Source of the DNA: Climacteris rufus
Lineage: Eukaryota > Chordata > Aves > Passeriformes > Climacteridae
Assembly: GCA_013398175.1 (NCBI GenBank)
Contig: VZRZ01002085.1
Coordinates: forward strand, 423,082-487,081
Length of the DNA: 64,000 nt
Direction: 5' to 3'
Shown here: piece by piece, positions 1 to 11,045 of the stretch
How positions within the stretch are numbered: the stretch's first letter is position 1
Layout of the letters: each line of letters begins with the position of its first letter
Notes under the pieces: model-generated
The model's database searches: none
What the model was told of the DNA's origin: nothing
The model's input: only the letters and a program-made list of their open reading frames with translations
Made by a program: the position numbers and the translations under genes

Positions 1-990
1 CCCTGCCCTCAACCATGATCCCTTGCCTGAAGGACGACACAAGCTGTCTGAATTCATGGATGAGCACAAGAATGGCTAAAGAGAATGAAGATAGCCCAGA
101 GGGATCACAGGGAAAGATTATAAACTCAGTTCTGACCTTGCTGAGCTTGAATTGGTACATAATCACACAGAAGATGATGTTAGTTTGCCTGGAGGGAGAC
201 TGGAGTAGAGAGATCAATCTCTGAGCTTCCTGCTTAGAAAGGATGAACACTTTTCCTGAGATTTACCTACAGGTGATTGACAGATCAAGATCAAGAAGGA
301 CCAAGGAAAAAGGCCTTAAAAAATACAGAAATATTTACCAGAGAGGAGGAGGAGGCAGGGTAGAAACAAGAGTGTGAACTCATTTTCTGATGCTGGGCTT
401 GCTTGATGACACCATGGTTACAGCTAAACTTAGTCTGGTGTAATTTATTGTTGTCATTGTAGAGGGGTTCAAAAGTGCCCTAATGCAATTTCCAGCAGGT
501 AGATATTGGGAGGTCTTCCTGAAAATTTGTGTGATTTCCAAATAGTTTTCTCCTTGCTCATTGAAAGTAGAAGATACTCAGATTTAAGAAGAGATTCACC
601 TGTTGAAGAAAGTGTTTGCCTTCATTCTTGGAGGCTCTCTCTCTAGTGCTAAATTAAAAGGGGAGAAGGCAATTTCTGCAGACCTGAACTGCCTTTGTGA
701 GGTGGGATATGAGGTCCTCTAAGTGTATTTTAAAATACAAACCTGCTGAGGCGGCTTTAGAGAACTGTACAAGGTGGAAAGAAAGTTCACACGTTCTCCA
801 CACAACATCCTGGGAGCAGTCCCATTCCCAGATCACTCCTAGGCAACCAGTAGTTGACCAAGAGACACCAAGGAACATGTTAGCAATTAAACAGCTTGGG
901 CACTCATGGATTAGCACTTTAACCAAATGCCCTGCTATATTTGATGCCATACAGCTCAAGAACCTGGAGCAGCACTATTACCGCGATGCC
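1..990. other. Unannotated non-coding stretch
   Basis: I see no gene, repeat family or RNA here. Two open frames of about 100 codons overlap on opposite strands between 654 and 1014; neither resembles a known protein, and overlapping antisense frames of this size are expected by chance. Confidence 0.6.
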
Positions 991-1259
991 TGTTATTACG
1001 GCTTATCCCGGTAATCAGTCGAAGACGCAGAAATAATGAGAGCCGGAGTTCGGGCTGTGTTCAGAGCAAGGGCGGAAAGGGGGGGAAACCCCTTTCGTTT
1101 AATTCTTATATACACTTTTAGAAATCACAGATCATTGGAGAAAGTTAACACTTCCGTCTCTAACTATATTGGTTAAAAGAAGTGTCCGTCAAAAGGATCT
1201 GTGTCCATGGGAAAGGAATGTAAAAAGATAATTTCTACAACAACATAGCTATGTTTACA
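991..1259 (-). mobile_element. Short ERV solo LTR remnant, ERVK-like
   Basis: Read on the minus strand this block starts TGTAAACATAG and ends CGTAATAACA, the TG...CA ends of an LTR. A TATA-like TATATAAG lies at about 1106-1113, followed within about 10 nt by an ATTAAA-type poly(A) signal, a spacing also seen in avian alpharetroviral LTRs. The 3' third is unusually rich in CpG for this window, which fits a fairly recent insertion. Length (269 bp) suits the short LTRs of avian ERVK elements. No clear target-site duplication is visible (GATGCC before, GAAATC after), so the ends or even the identity may be wrong. No internal gag, pol or env sequence adjoins it. Confidence 0.5.
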
Positions 1260-2268
1260 GAAATCGTCCTTGAGACTGTCTAACAGAGAAAACTAGCTAT
1301 TTTACAGTGAAAAATGGGCAACACAGCACTACCTGGCTTTCCTTGCTGTGATGACTCTCTCCTCCTGTGCATCTCAACAGTACCTCGAGGTACTGGATAG
1401 AGATGGGATCCAGACATGCTTCTTTTCCTACTTTATGCATTTTTTCCCTGAGGAACAAGAAGAACAAAATCCTCTCACATAGAAAACTTGGAAAGGAAAA
1501 AAAAACCCAACAACAAACAACCCAGAACTTGTGTAAATCAAGTTCTTCAGTGAGGGCCACATCTTTGTACTGATCCATCCTACCCATTTAAAGGCATTTA
1601 ACTGAGAGGACTATACTAAGATTCAAGTGATCTTAGGTTTTCTCCATTGTCAAAATAAGAAAGCAAGAGAAATTAATTGTTTAGAACACTTAAACTCACC
1701 CTTTGAGAAGCATTTTTTCCATCAAATATTTGTATTTTTTTAGAGTGTTTAGTCAACTGTAGTACAATAGATCACACCAAAATAATGACATTTTTACGTA
1801 TGCCACAAGTGATTACTATTTTCCAATTATTAATCAACACCAGTTACAAAACATTGATTGTCAAATGACTCAGAAGTTGGGATAAAAACTACCAATCAGT
1901 GAGGGAGAATTTAATGGCTTTCAGAAGTAGGGAATAAAAGTTGGTTTTGACATTCACAACCATTGTTAAACTGAAAACAAGCAAAGAGAATCTTTGTTAT
2001 ATAGGAGGTGTTGGATAAATGCTAGAAAATTGAGTAAACATCTCATGCAGAGAGAAAACAAAATGTTTAGCTGTGGCTCACAGGGCAGGAGTAACAGCTT
2101 AAGTAAAGGTAATAACAGCACAACTAATGCATTTGTAATAAAGGATGAATCAATATTAGCAGAGGTTGTTTGCAGAGGAGTTGAATTTTACTGTTGTAGA
2201 AAACATTAGAAAAGAAAAAATAGAACAAATACAGAGTAAAAAAAGGAACACAAATGAATAAGGAAAAG
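1260..2268. other. Unannotated non-coding stretch
   Basis: AT-rich sequence with no recognisable repeat, exon or RNA. Short A-rich runs occur near 1498 and 2212. Open frames at 1297-1587 (minus) and 1367-1573 (plus) overlap and carry low-complexity K/F-rich translations, so I treat them as chance. Confidence 0.6.
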
Positions 2269-2529
2269 GGTCTACCTGGTCAGGTGGTCACACTGCTGCT
2301 TTTCTCTTGAGGGAACCACCGCAACCACAGGTGGAAGGTGGTGGTTTGTATTCCACTGTGCAGAAGTGAAGGCATCTTCTCCATGTGGCAGTAGGAGTGA
2401 TGTCTCTTCTACTTCACCATAAAGGTTGCATCCACCCAAAGTTACTATAGCAGCACCCCAGATTCCACTGGAGAAGCTGTAAGACCTCATGTTTTTGTGG
2501 TTTACAACCACATAACCCAGCCCTGAGCT

Positions 2530-2660
2530 GCCACCAGCCGCAGAGCAGCTGCAGCCTCCTCACCGTCCCTTTATATACCCACCCCAGACCTGCCCTTACA
2601 CCCTCATCAGGAGACACAGGTGCTGGCACTACTTGTGTCCATCCCACCGGCTATTGGGAG
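2530..2660 (-). promoter_or_regulatory. Promoter-like block, reverse strand (CCAAT + TATA)
   Basis: On the minus strand a CCAAT box (complement of 2653-2657) lies about 80 bp upstream of a TATATAAAG element (complement of 2569-2577), in a locally GC-richer stretch. This resembles a TATA promoter firing leftwards, with a start expected near 2540. Downstream on the same strand is a 79-codon open frame (2511 down to 2272) whose product I do not recognise; an earlier ATG at about 2514 runs into a stop after two further codons. It could instead be an old LTR or coincidence. No splice structure or protein homology can be shown. Confidence 0.3.
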
Positions 2661-3076
2661 GAGCTGGGAATCTGTGCCAGGTACAGCTCGTTCTCCTGAT
2701 GAACTGAGCAGTGTTAATCACTGACTGGTTGATCAAAGCCTGGGGGTGTTTATCCAACAACACCTCCAGGGAGCTCAGGGTTAGTGACAGATCTGCCACT
2801 CTGCAGCTCCTGTAAAAGCCTCTCAATGGCATCTTTCAAGGTATTAGGTGTTTTTTTTATTCACAGTCTTAAGTATAAGAGTCTAGGAATGCTTGATGTA
2901 TTATTTTTTTTCATGTGTACCTAGATATAAACATCCACAAACACAAACATCCACAAATACTCTCCTTGTGTGCAAAGAGGCACTGGGTACTTTCAGCCAC
3001 TGGAAATTTTGTGTGATGCCCCCAGTGCTGCTCTATTCCATATGGTCTCATTCCCTGGCTTGCTTGATCAATACAG
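2661..3076. other. Unannotated non-coding stretch
   Basis: This stretch lies upstream (in reverse orientation) of the promoter-like block and next to the 3' end of a CR1 copy. CA-rich, partly duplicated text such as AAACATCCACAAA occurs twice around 2930-2957. No gene is visible. Confidence 0.55.
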
Positions 3077-3488
3077 AATAATCATAGAAGAGAATATCCT
3101 GAGTTGGAAGGGACCCACAAGGACCACTGAGTCCAGCTCCTGGCCCTGCACAGGACACCCCAACAATCCCACCCTGGGAGTGTTTTCCAAACACTCTTGG
3201 AGCTCTGGAAGCCTTGGGCCTGTGACCATTTCCCTGGGGAGCCTGACACCTGACCTAAACCTCCTCTTCATGTCATTCCTTTGGGTCCTAGCATAGGTCA
3301 CCAGAGAGCAGAAATAGGTGCTGCCCCTCCACTGCCTCTCATGAGGATGTTGAAGATCATCATGAGTCTCCCCTCAGTCTCCCCTTCTCCAAGTTGAACA
3401 AGCCAGTGCTTGTATAACTTCTCCTCTAGACCTTTTACTATTTTTGTGTCCCTCCTTTGGTGTTTTAGCTTAATCCATACATCCTGGT
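3077..3488 (-). mobile_element. CR1 LINE fragment
   Basis: This is a 5'-truncated CR1 on the minus strand. The low-coordinate edge carries the CR1 3' end (AATCATAGAAG, then GAGTTGGAAGGGACC). The copy runs through GGCCCTGCACAGGACACC and CTCCCCTCAGTCTCC to about CCTCCTTTGG. It belongs to the CR1 group whose tail reads CAACTCAGGATATTC in sense, also seen at 16131, 25398, 53911 and 55960. It includes only the 3' UTR and the region just upstream, and no reverse-transcriptase domain. A deletion near 3239-3250 removes part of the consensus. Confidence 0.88.
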
Positions 3489-6400
3489 GGCATGCGTTAG
3501 GAAAATGGACTGGCCAAAATCTAGCCTGATTGTTTCCTAACTGTATCAGCATCCTAAGCTATCTGACTACATGATATTGCATAAAATATCAATGTTTATA
3601 ACAAACCTGGTAGTGCCAGTTGGAAGACGAAGGCAGGAACATGAGGCTGAGGGTGAAGGAGAGTGACTGCAGTAGTTCTGATTTAGCTGACCTAAAGCCC
3701 TGTGGAATTGCACTCTTAGAATGCAGTTAAGGTTGTGCAGTGATTTACAGGCATTCTAACACACACATGGCCGGGAGCGTGTGTGGTAATAAATGTGGCA
3801 GAAAACCTTGGACAGACAGAAAAAATACTGTTAATAAAAGCTTTAGGGAATGACGGTACCTTGTCTGTCTGTAAAGATTCTAACACACAATGTCAGTCAA
3901 AAAAAAAAAAAAAAAAAAAAATAAAGGGATTAGCAGGCCTCTGGAAGGAGGAGGTTGGCAAGGGAAAAGTTCCCAATCTGTAAAAGTTCACATGTGGAAA
4001 TGAGGTGTGAGCTCTGCCATCAATTTGAACTGTGGCTGACAGAACACAGCAAACGTGCTCATGTTAAGGCAGCAGAGACTGCACCAGATGATTCACAGCC
4101 ACATGGTTCTCAACCTATTAAATGGAAATGAAGCATCCACAGCTGAGGTGGCAGTTCAGGGGAGGGTTGTGGCTGTGGCCATGAAATAGCAACGGGTGAG
4201 GGATTTTCCAATTATTCAAACCACGGTGAGTGAGAAGGGCTGCTCTCCTGCTCAGAGATACCATGAATGCTGTGGCCACAGTCACACTTCCAGAGGAGTT
4301 ATTTGCAAACTTTTATAAGCTCCCTCAGTTCAGTGCAGGTTTAACCCAGAACTTCAGGGCTATGGGTTATGTGGACTCATCTGGGTCCATAGAAACTTCC
4401 CCCCACTCCAGAAAAAAACGTTTGATCATGCTGGAGACCCACACTGGTGGTCTTCTGATTGAGGTCCAGTCCTCCAGAACTAGTGAAAAGTTCATCAAGA
4501 TCAAGACAAATGCTTCTGGTCTTCAATCATCAGGCTCTTAATGAAACCATCTGGTCCAATACATCTTTGCAATAGGAAAAACAACTCCGACTTCAGAAGA
4601 AGCTGAAGACCATTGCTCTTCTCTGCCTTTTGTTTTTCATCCTTCACCATCTGCTCTCCCTTCTTCAGGTGAGCAGTAAGAAGTCCTTGGGTGCCATAGA
4701 AAGGGAAGACAGGTGAGGTGCAGCCTGGAAGGTGGGGAAACTGTGGACATGGAGCACCCACCAGTCCTATGAGGATGGGTAAATATGTGATGGCATTGGA
4801 GCAGTGAGTGTGTCCTAAGGCTGTTTCTGAGGTGAGCATTTCTTAGCAGGAGTGCAGGAACAAACACACAAAATTAAACCATGTATTGCAAACCTACCTG
4901 TTAGGTTACCTCACCTTGCCAGGTACAGAGCAGTGCTGAGTCAGTTTTCTGTGAATTTTGTTGTGTCTTCCTTAGGAAGCTGCTGCCAAAGCACACATAC
5001 CTTCAGTCTACAAAAACAGGCATCTTGTACAGAAATAGGAGAGTTAAATCTAATCAAATCAAATGGGATTTAAAAAATATACAGAAACAAAACACCTCCC
5101 ACAAAACTTCACCATCCTCAACTCAAGATTCATACAACCAGGGGAAATACACAGCTTTCTACCCTTTGTCCAGGTGTGGCAAAAGGAATTGCTGATGACT
5201 TGTTGCTGTTCTTTCCCTCTGTGTCCATTCTCCTGTCTCTGCTTATTGGATTTACTTTTTTTTTTTCCCAGGTGGAAACAGTTCTATTTAAGCTGAAGGC
5301 TTGACTCAAAGCCAACAGAAGTCATTCAATGGGTGAAAAGATTTTCAGCCTTTTCTTTTAATCCCCATTCACAGACCATGTAGGACTGTTCTGCCTGTTA
5401 TCTATACAGGAGTGCATAGATACTGAAACACAGATACTGAAATAGCATTACTATAACTTTTGTATGACCCATATCATCTACAGTCAATGAGAGACAAAAC
5501 ATCCCACCTATTTGAAATCAATATCTAAGGATGGGATCGATTGTACTTCCACAGATGCCAAAATCCTTTTCCATTGACTACTGAGAGAACCCAAACAGTG
5601 ACCTTAGGTCAGACACTGAGATTTTAGATGTATCTACATAAATGAGTGGTCTTTTCTGTAAATTCTTGAGGCTTTCTGCTACTTTCACTGGTCAAAGGAG
5701 AGCTTTCCCTCTCTCTGATACTCTCTGCAGGACAGCCTGTGAATCAATCCACATACTTCTTCACAGACAAAATGATAATGTGATTTTTTTTCTTCATTCC
5801 TGGAGCAGGAGGGGCTGTCAGTGTTGTCCTCTTTGCTTTTTTCTCTTTAAGCTGGAGTAGGTAAGGTGGTGAGATCTTGGCAGAGAGGGAATAAAGTTCA
5901 AGAAGGCTCAGTAGAATGTCCAATCATGTCATGTGGGAGTGATGCAAAGTTAAACTCTCTGCTGTGGTGGAGGTAAAAACTTGTCAAGCTGTGGTATGGA
6001 TGTACATCCCTGTTACCAGGGGCATCATTTTCAAAGGTTGTGTTGCTCTAGGTCATTCTTAAATCACACTGGCTATTGAAATTATTAAGGTGTATAATGT
6101 GAACTCAGAGACTCATGGATATTCTTGAGACAGCAAACGTATTACCTTATTTATTTTTGCATTAGTGGTCAAAAAAATAATTTGGGATGGTGGTATGAAA
6201 ATCTGATTTGTGAGTTGGGCTTCACTTCTGGCTTTGTTACCTGGAGTAGTGCCTAATGTGTCAGTAGAGCTGTAGTATTTTCACAGTTCCTCTTAACATG
6301 GCTAAAACGCAGACAAAGCATTGCAAGCACATCATAGAAAAAAAAGAAAAAACTATGGGGTCCCACTGACGTGGGGAGTAGGAGTCTGACCCACTGCCTT

Positions 6401-7675
6401 AGAAGGGTGTGAGAAAGCTCTGAAGCACTTAATTTCAGAAGCAATCAGATTCTTTCCAGGCTGCTGAGTGAAGAAGGAAATATTTTTGCAGCCTGGTTGG
6501 TTAGAAAAGTGGATGAAAGGTTTTTAATGTGCTTTTACTGTACACTCAAATCTGCACAAGTCACATCTGAGTCCCTCTGTCTCACCAGAACACTCCTGTT
6601 TTGTGAACCTCCGCTAGGTCTGCCAACTTGCTCTCCACTGCTGTGTGCTGAAATAACCTTTCTTTAAGGCTGAAAATAATATAAATGTAACAATGCAAAG
6701 AATGTTGTATTAAGCCCCTCAAACTCTCCTTGTTGACTTTTTGCAGTTAACTTGAAAAGCATAGCAAAGTTAACATGCTGTCAAAAGCCAACTCTGAAAA
6801 TGCAGCTGGGATCTAAAGATAACAGATCAAAACCTGTCACTGGAATGGTGGCACAATGCTGCTGATGAACAAGTTGTCCTAATATTTACAGGTTGTTTTA
6901 AACAATAATAACGTTCTGATTTCCCCCACTGATACCATCCATTTGCACTGAGGTTGCATTGCAAATATCCTGGATGTTGGCCCAGTGTCTCCATCTGATA
7001 TAAAACTTCTGCTAGTGGCTGGCTGGGACTATTGGATGATATATGGCCTTCAACTGCTGGATGTGGCAGGAAGATACATGAAGCCATGCGAGATAAGAAG
7101 GTCACAGGCAGAGCTCAGTGGATAAATGGTTCCTTGAGGATCTTTGCTGGCTGGTGTAAGTCATTTTTCTCTGGGGAGAAAGAATATTTACAAAAGTCAC
7201 GATCACAAGCACCTTCAGAAAAAAACATCACACATAAAGGCTTTGATATGAAAGGGTTTACCTTCCCTCATTGGGGTTTGGGATTCTAATTTACTGCTCT
7301 GGTCAGGCTAAAAAAGCTGCTGGAGGTTTAAATGCTTGCAAAGTGTTCCTTTACCTTCCCTCAGATAAAATAGCCAAATGTATTTATTGGGGCTTCTATC
7401 TACTAATTTGAGCTCAGTGATATTTTAATTACAGCCAATAACAAATGTACAGATACTGGGTTGTGCAAGTCCCTTAGTGCATTGGAACCTTGGAAAATTG
7501 GAAGTGCCTTTAATATCTTTGTAATTCATGGCAAAGCAATCCTAACAAGATTAAACCCAACAGGCACAACTGGTGAATTTTTTTCTGTGTGCTGAAGCAA
7601 AAAGCACCGTGGTAGGACAAGAGGTTGGACATGCCCCAGCTTTTTGCTCTGGCAGCCCAGAAAACAATCGAGTCC
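3489..7675. other. Unannotated non-coding stretch
   Basis: About 4.2 kb without a recognised gene or dispersed repeat, apart from the direct repeats and A run at 3753-3921. Open frames such as 4230-4541 (plus, 103 codons) and 4501-4839 (minus, 112 codons) overlap each other and match nothing I know. Confidence 0.55.
3753..3921. repeat. 13-bp direct repeat pair plus poly(A) run
   Basis: ATTCTAACACACA occurs at 3753-3765 and again at 3877-3889. Between them ACAGACAG (about 3812) and CTGTCTGT (about 3862) form an inverted pair. A run of 23 A follows at 3899-3921. Flanking direct repeats suggest a short insertion or a local duplication. The A run sits outside the second copy, which does not fit a standard retroposed sequence. 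Confidence 0.5.
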
Positions 7676-8259
7676 TGATCCCAAAGCAGGGTGGGCAGAA
7701 GAGGAGGGGGGATTCTGCCCCTCTGCCCTGCTCAGGTGAGACCCCACCTGCAAAGCTGCCTCCTGCTCTGGGTTCCAACATCAGAAGAACGTGGAGCTGC
7801 TATAGAGATCCAGAGGAGGCCACCAAGGTGATCAGAGGAATGGAGCAGCTCTGCTGTGAGGAAAGGCTGAGAGGACAGGGATTGTTCAGCTTAGAGTACA
7901 GAAGGCTCCAGGGAGACCTTAGAGCCCCTTCCAGTGCCTGAAGGGGCTTCAAGAGAGCTGCAGAGGGACTTGGGACAGGACCTGAAGTGACAGGAAAAGG
8001 GGAATGGCTCCACACTACCAGAGGGCAGGGTTAGATGGGATATTAGAAAAAAATTCTTTGCTGTGAGGGTGGGAAGGCCCTGGCACAGGTTGCCCAAAGA
8101 AGCTGTGGCTGCCCCATCCTTGGAAGTGTCCAAGGCCAGGTTGGACAAGGCTTGGAGCAACCTGGTCTGGTGGAAGGTGTCCCTGCCCATGGCAAGAGAA
8201 TTGGAACTGGATGGTCTTTAAGGTCTCTTCCAACCCAAACCATACTATGATTCTGTGAC
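7676..8259 (+). mobile_element. CR1 LINE fragment, passerine-type
   Basis: A plus-strand CR1 3' portion of about 580 bp. It begins near ATTCTGCCCCTCTGCCCTGC, continues through GTGAGACCCCACCTG, GAGGAAAGGCTGAGAG and GTGAGGGTGGGAAGGCCC, and ends CCATACTATGATTCTGTGA. It is 5' truncated and lacks most of ORF2. It resembles the copy at 13258 in length and start point, and belongs to the same group as 29003, 32684 and 54176. Open frames at 7573-7941, 7526-7781 and 7800-8305 fall largely within it and are not host genes. Confidence 0.92.
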
Positions 8260-10143
8260 TGTCTGACAAGAAAATGTGTTGCATTGTAAGTATCTTGAAA
8301 TTCATGGCAGTGGAGAGGGCTTTTGGACAGATTATTCTATAAGTATCTCAGAAGTGCACTCTTTGCAAGAAGGACTGTACTCAAGAGGATCATTAAGGCC
8401 TAAGCAGATGTGAATGTCACTGCAAGTTCCTTTTCCTATGGTTTAGTACAGCCAAGAGGTCAAAAACACATGGAATGAGGTAAGATACTTTGAATTGGAT
8501 AACCCAAAAGATCCAAAATGTTAAGAAATTAGGACATCTTGACAAATATACACCTTCTTGTCAAATTTAACCATGACTCAGTGAAAAAAATTTAATTCAG
8601 TGCTTAAGTAAGATTGAACATCCTTGGAGGACGTTTTGGGAACGCACTTCAACAATCCATGAAATACATTCAGGAACACAGCTGCAGGGAAGGAATAAAG
8701 CATTGGCAATTATACTGAGGCTTGAAAAAGATACAAACTGGGCAAATTGTATGAATGTAATTGAATAAAAGCCTCCATTTTCACCAAATTATTCACTACG
8801 CACTAGCAAGGTACTTAAAAAATAAAAAGAAATTTTTTAAAATGAATGTTTAGGTTTGGATTTAGGCAACAGAAACGAGGTACCTTAGTCTGTCTATCTA
8901 AACATTGCATGAATTTTTGTTGTAATTAGCATATGGAGATCCCAGAAGCAGCACTAGAATTTAAGGGTCTTCAACAACCTTGAAAAGTGGATCGTTTTAT
9001 CTGTGTGCTAAATACAGGAGTGGTGCCAAGCTCTTGTAAAGTTTGGCCTCAGGTCATAATTGCTTATGCAAAATGCAATCCAAGATTAAAAACACCCTAA
9101 ACAATGGGGTTTAATGACAAAGATAAGTAACTACTTGATCTAAACTCACAGGGGCTCATCACTCAGAAAATGCACTGACTTGGACACTTAACTATGAAAG
9201 AAGGTGCAATTAGGTCTGCATATTTTAAAATCCTTATCTTAATTAATGTAGGAGTTAATATACGACTACAAATGAGAGGAAAAGAGGGCAACAGTTCTCA
9301 AGAGTTAAGCAATAGCTTTCTCTCTACTTTTTGAGCCTAGAAGATGATGATAAAAGTGGGGGCTGGAGTGAAATGAAAAGAGAAAATCACAAGGGTTTAT
9401 TAAATAAAAACATTGAAAGCACAGTTAGATCTGATTGGTCACCCTGTGAAACACAGGCTGTAGTGTAGGGCAAAGTCTGCCTTGAAAGACAAATAACATG
9501 CTAAGAATTATGTTGAACTGTACCCTTCGCTGGTGTTATCTGACATCCAGGATCTGTGCTGCCTCAGACGCTGCCCTTCCCAGACGCTACCCTTGATGTT
9601 GTAGAGTGTCAAATCTCTTTGACTTTGTCATCATAAAGATTTTCCTTGACTGCAGCCAAAAGAGGGGCTGAGTCTTGCGGTAGAAATGGAATAAAAGGAA
9701 ATGCAGATAAAAAGCAGGGTAAGAGCAGATGAAACAAAAAAAGTAGAGAAGGACTGAGGTGAGGAGTGACCTTTTCCACATTCCCAGGACTGCAACACTG
9801 CAGGGTAGCAGCCAGATCCTCAACTGCTGTCAAGCTGATAGTGGGAGACCCAGATTCAGCCTCTCTGACTTCATAAGGACTCCCAAATGTAGATCCCTCT
9901 ATAATTGGTGGAGACGATCCCGCAGCCTGAATGACAGGGAGATACTTACAGAAGAGGCACTTCTCTCCCTTTGCTAGTTTTTAGAACAGAAGTGTATTCA
10001 TGTTTGCAGAGTTCAGCACTGATTTTTGAAGCATGGATCATGAATTTCTGAATAGGAGTTGTGAATCCTGAGATAACCTGGTGTCGTGGACACCTGGAAG
10101 GGATTCAGAGGCTTTCAAGGCAGGGTTGAGATCTCTTCTTCTT
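8260..10143. other. Unannotated non-coding stretch
   Basis: AT-rich sequence with no repeat family, exon or RNA that I recognise. The overlapping frames at 9587-9833 (minus) and 9759-9977 (plus) have no known relatives. Confidence 0.55.
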
Positions 10144-10148
10144 GCTCA

Positions 10149-10740
10149 TGTTATAGACGGCCAAAATTGCAGTTGACTTTCGTATATTTGAAAAGTTAAT
10201 CATTAATTAAAGTAAGGTGTTCATTAAGATGGTGGTTGGTACTAATGTGTTACCATAGTATTATTTGGGTTATTTTGCTGTACTTGCCACTTGTGGTTGT
10301 GTTCCTGGTCGGTTGTATGGTTTTTCACATATTTTTCTATTGATTTTCAAATAAAATGCATAAATATAATGGAGCCAACATGGCGACCAGGAGCTGAGAG
10401 CAGCATTCTAGAAAGTTCTTCCCTAGTGTCAACCAGGACATCAGTCAGAAGTAAGAGCACACCCCATTGCCAAATTAGGCACCGTCCGTGAGGCGGAGCA
10501 GGGATAGACTGCCCCAGAGAGGTGGGATAAGGGATGGGCTATAATATGATTGGACAAAAGTATCAAATAATTTGATTGACACTGGAGGGATATTAAAGAG
10601 GCTGCACAGCTCCCAGAAGGTGTGCCTCTGGTTGACTGTGATGCACCTGGTACTGCTCTTGGTCTTGTGATGTTCCCTATTGTTTTTATTTTTATTAATA
10701 AACAGTTAAATTTTTCATAAGTGAAGCGTCATTCTTCACA
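10149..10740 (+). mobile_element. Solo LTR with intact 5-bp target-site duplication (ERVL-like)
   Basis: The 592-bp element begins TGTTATAG and ends CTTCACA. It is flanked on both sides by GCTCA (10144-10148 and 10741-10745), a perfect 5-bp target-site duplication, the size typical of class III/ERVL integrases. Internal signals are in the expected order: an inverted CCAAT (ATTGG, 10549-10553), a TATA-like TATTAAA (10591-10597), and a poly(A) signal AATAAA (10697-10702) 38 bases before the 3' end. No internal retroviral genes adjoin it, so it is best read as a solo LTR left by LTR-LTR recombination. Family assignment rests on the duplication length and is inferred. Confidence 0.85.
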
Positions 10741-10788
10741 GCTCACATTTGTACTGAGGGCTAAAGTGTCAAAAGCAGCTGGCAGAAG

Positions 10789-11045
10789 GTGACAATCCTA
10801 CTATTTAAAAAGGGTAGAAAGGAAGACTAAGGGAGCTACAGACTGATGAGCCCCACCTCTGTGCCTGGGAAGATCATGGAGCAAATCCTCATGAAAGCAG
10901 TATGAAGGCATGTGCACGACAAGGAAGTGATTTGAGACAGCCAGCACAGCATCACCGAATCGTGCCTGACCAGTCTGCTGCCTTCCAGGATGGAGTGACA
11001 GCACCAGTCAACAAGGAAAGACTGGTTTCATCAACCTAGATGGGT
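10789..11045 (+). mobile_element. CR1 ORF2 reverse-transcriptase fragment (dead)
   Basis: This is the only piece in the window that clearly covers the CR1 reverse-transcriptase region. It reads GGAGCTACAG, CCCCACCTCTGTGCCTGG, AAGATCATGGAGCAAATCCT, then GAGACAGCCAGCACAGC and GATGGAGTGAC. These correspond to the part of the RT domain with the motif SLTSVPGKIMEQIL, seen here as SPTSVPGKIMEQIL. An in-frame TGA at 10903-10905 follows the MKAV codons and the frame is lost further on, so it encodes nothing functional. It starts about 44 bp after the target-site duplication of the solo LTR. Both ends are ragged and the CR1 3' end is absent. Confidence 0.82.

Noticed and set aside
7526..8305. Several frames on both strands
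   Set aside because: Most of these frames lie in a CR1 3' region, which is GC-richer and so has fewer stops.
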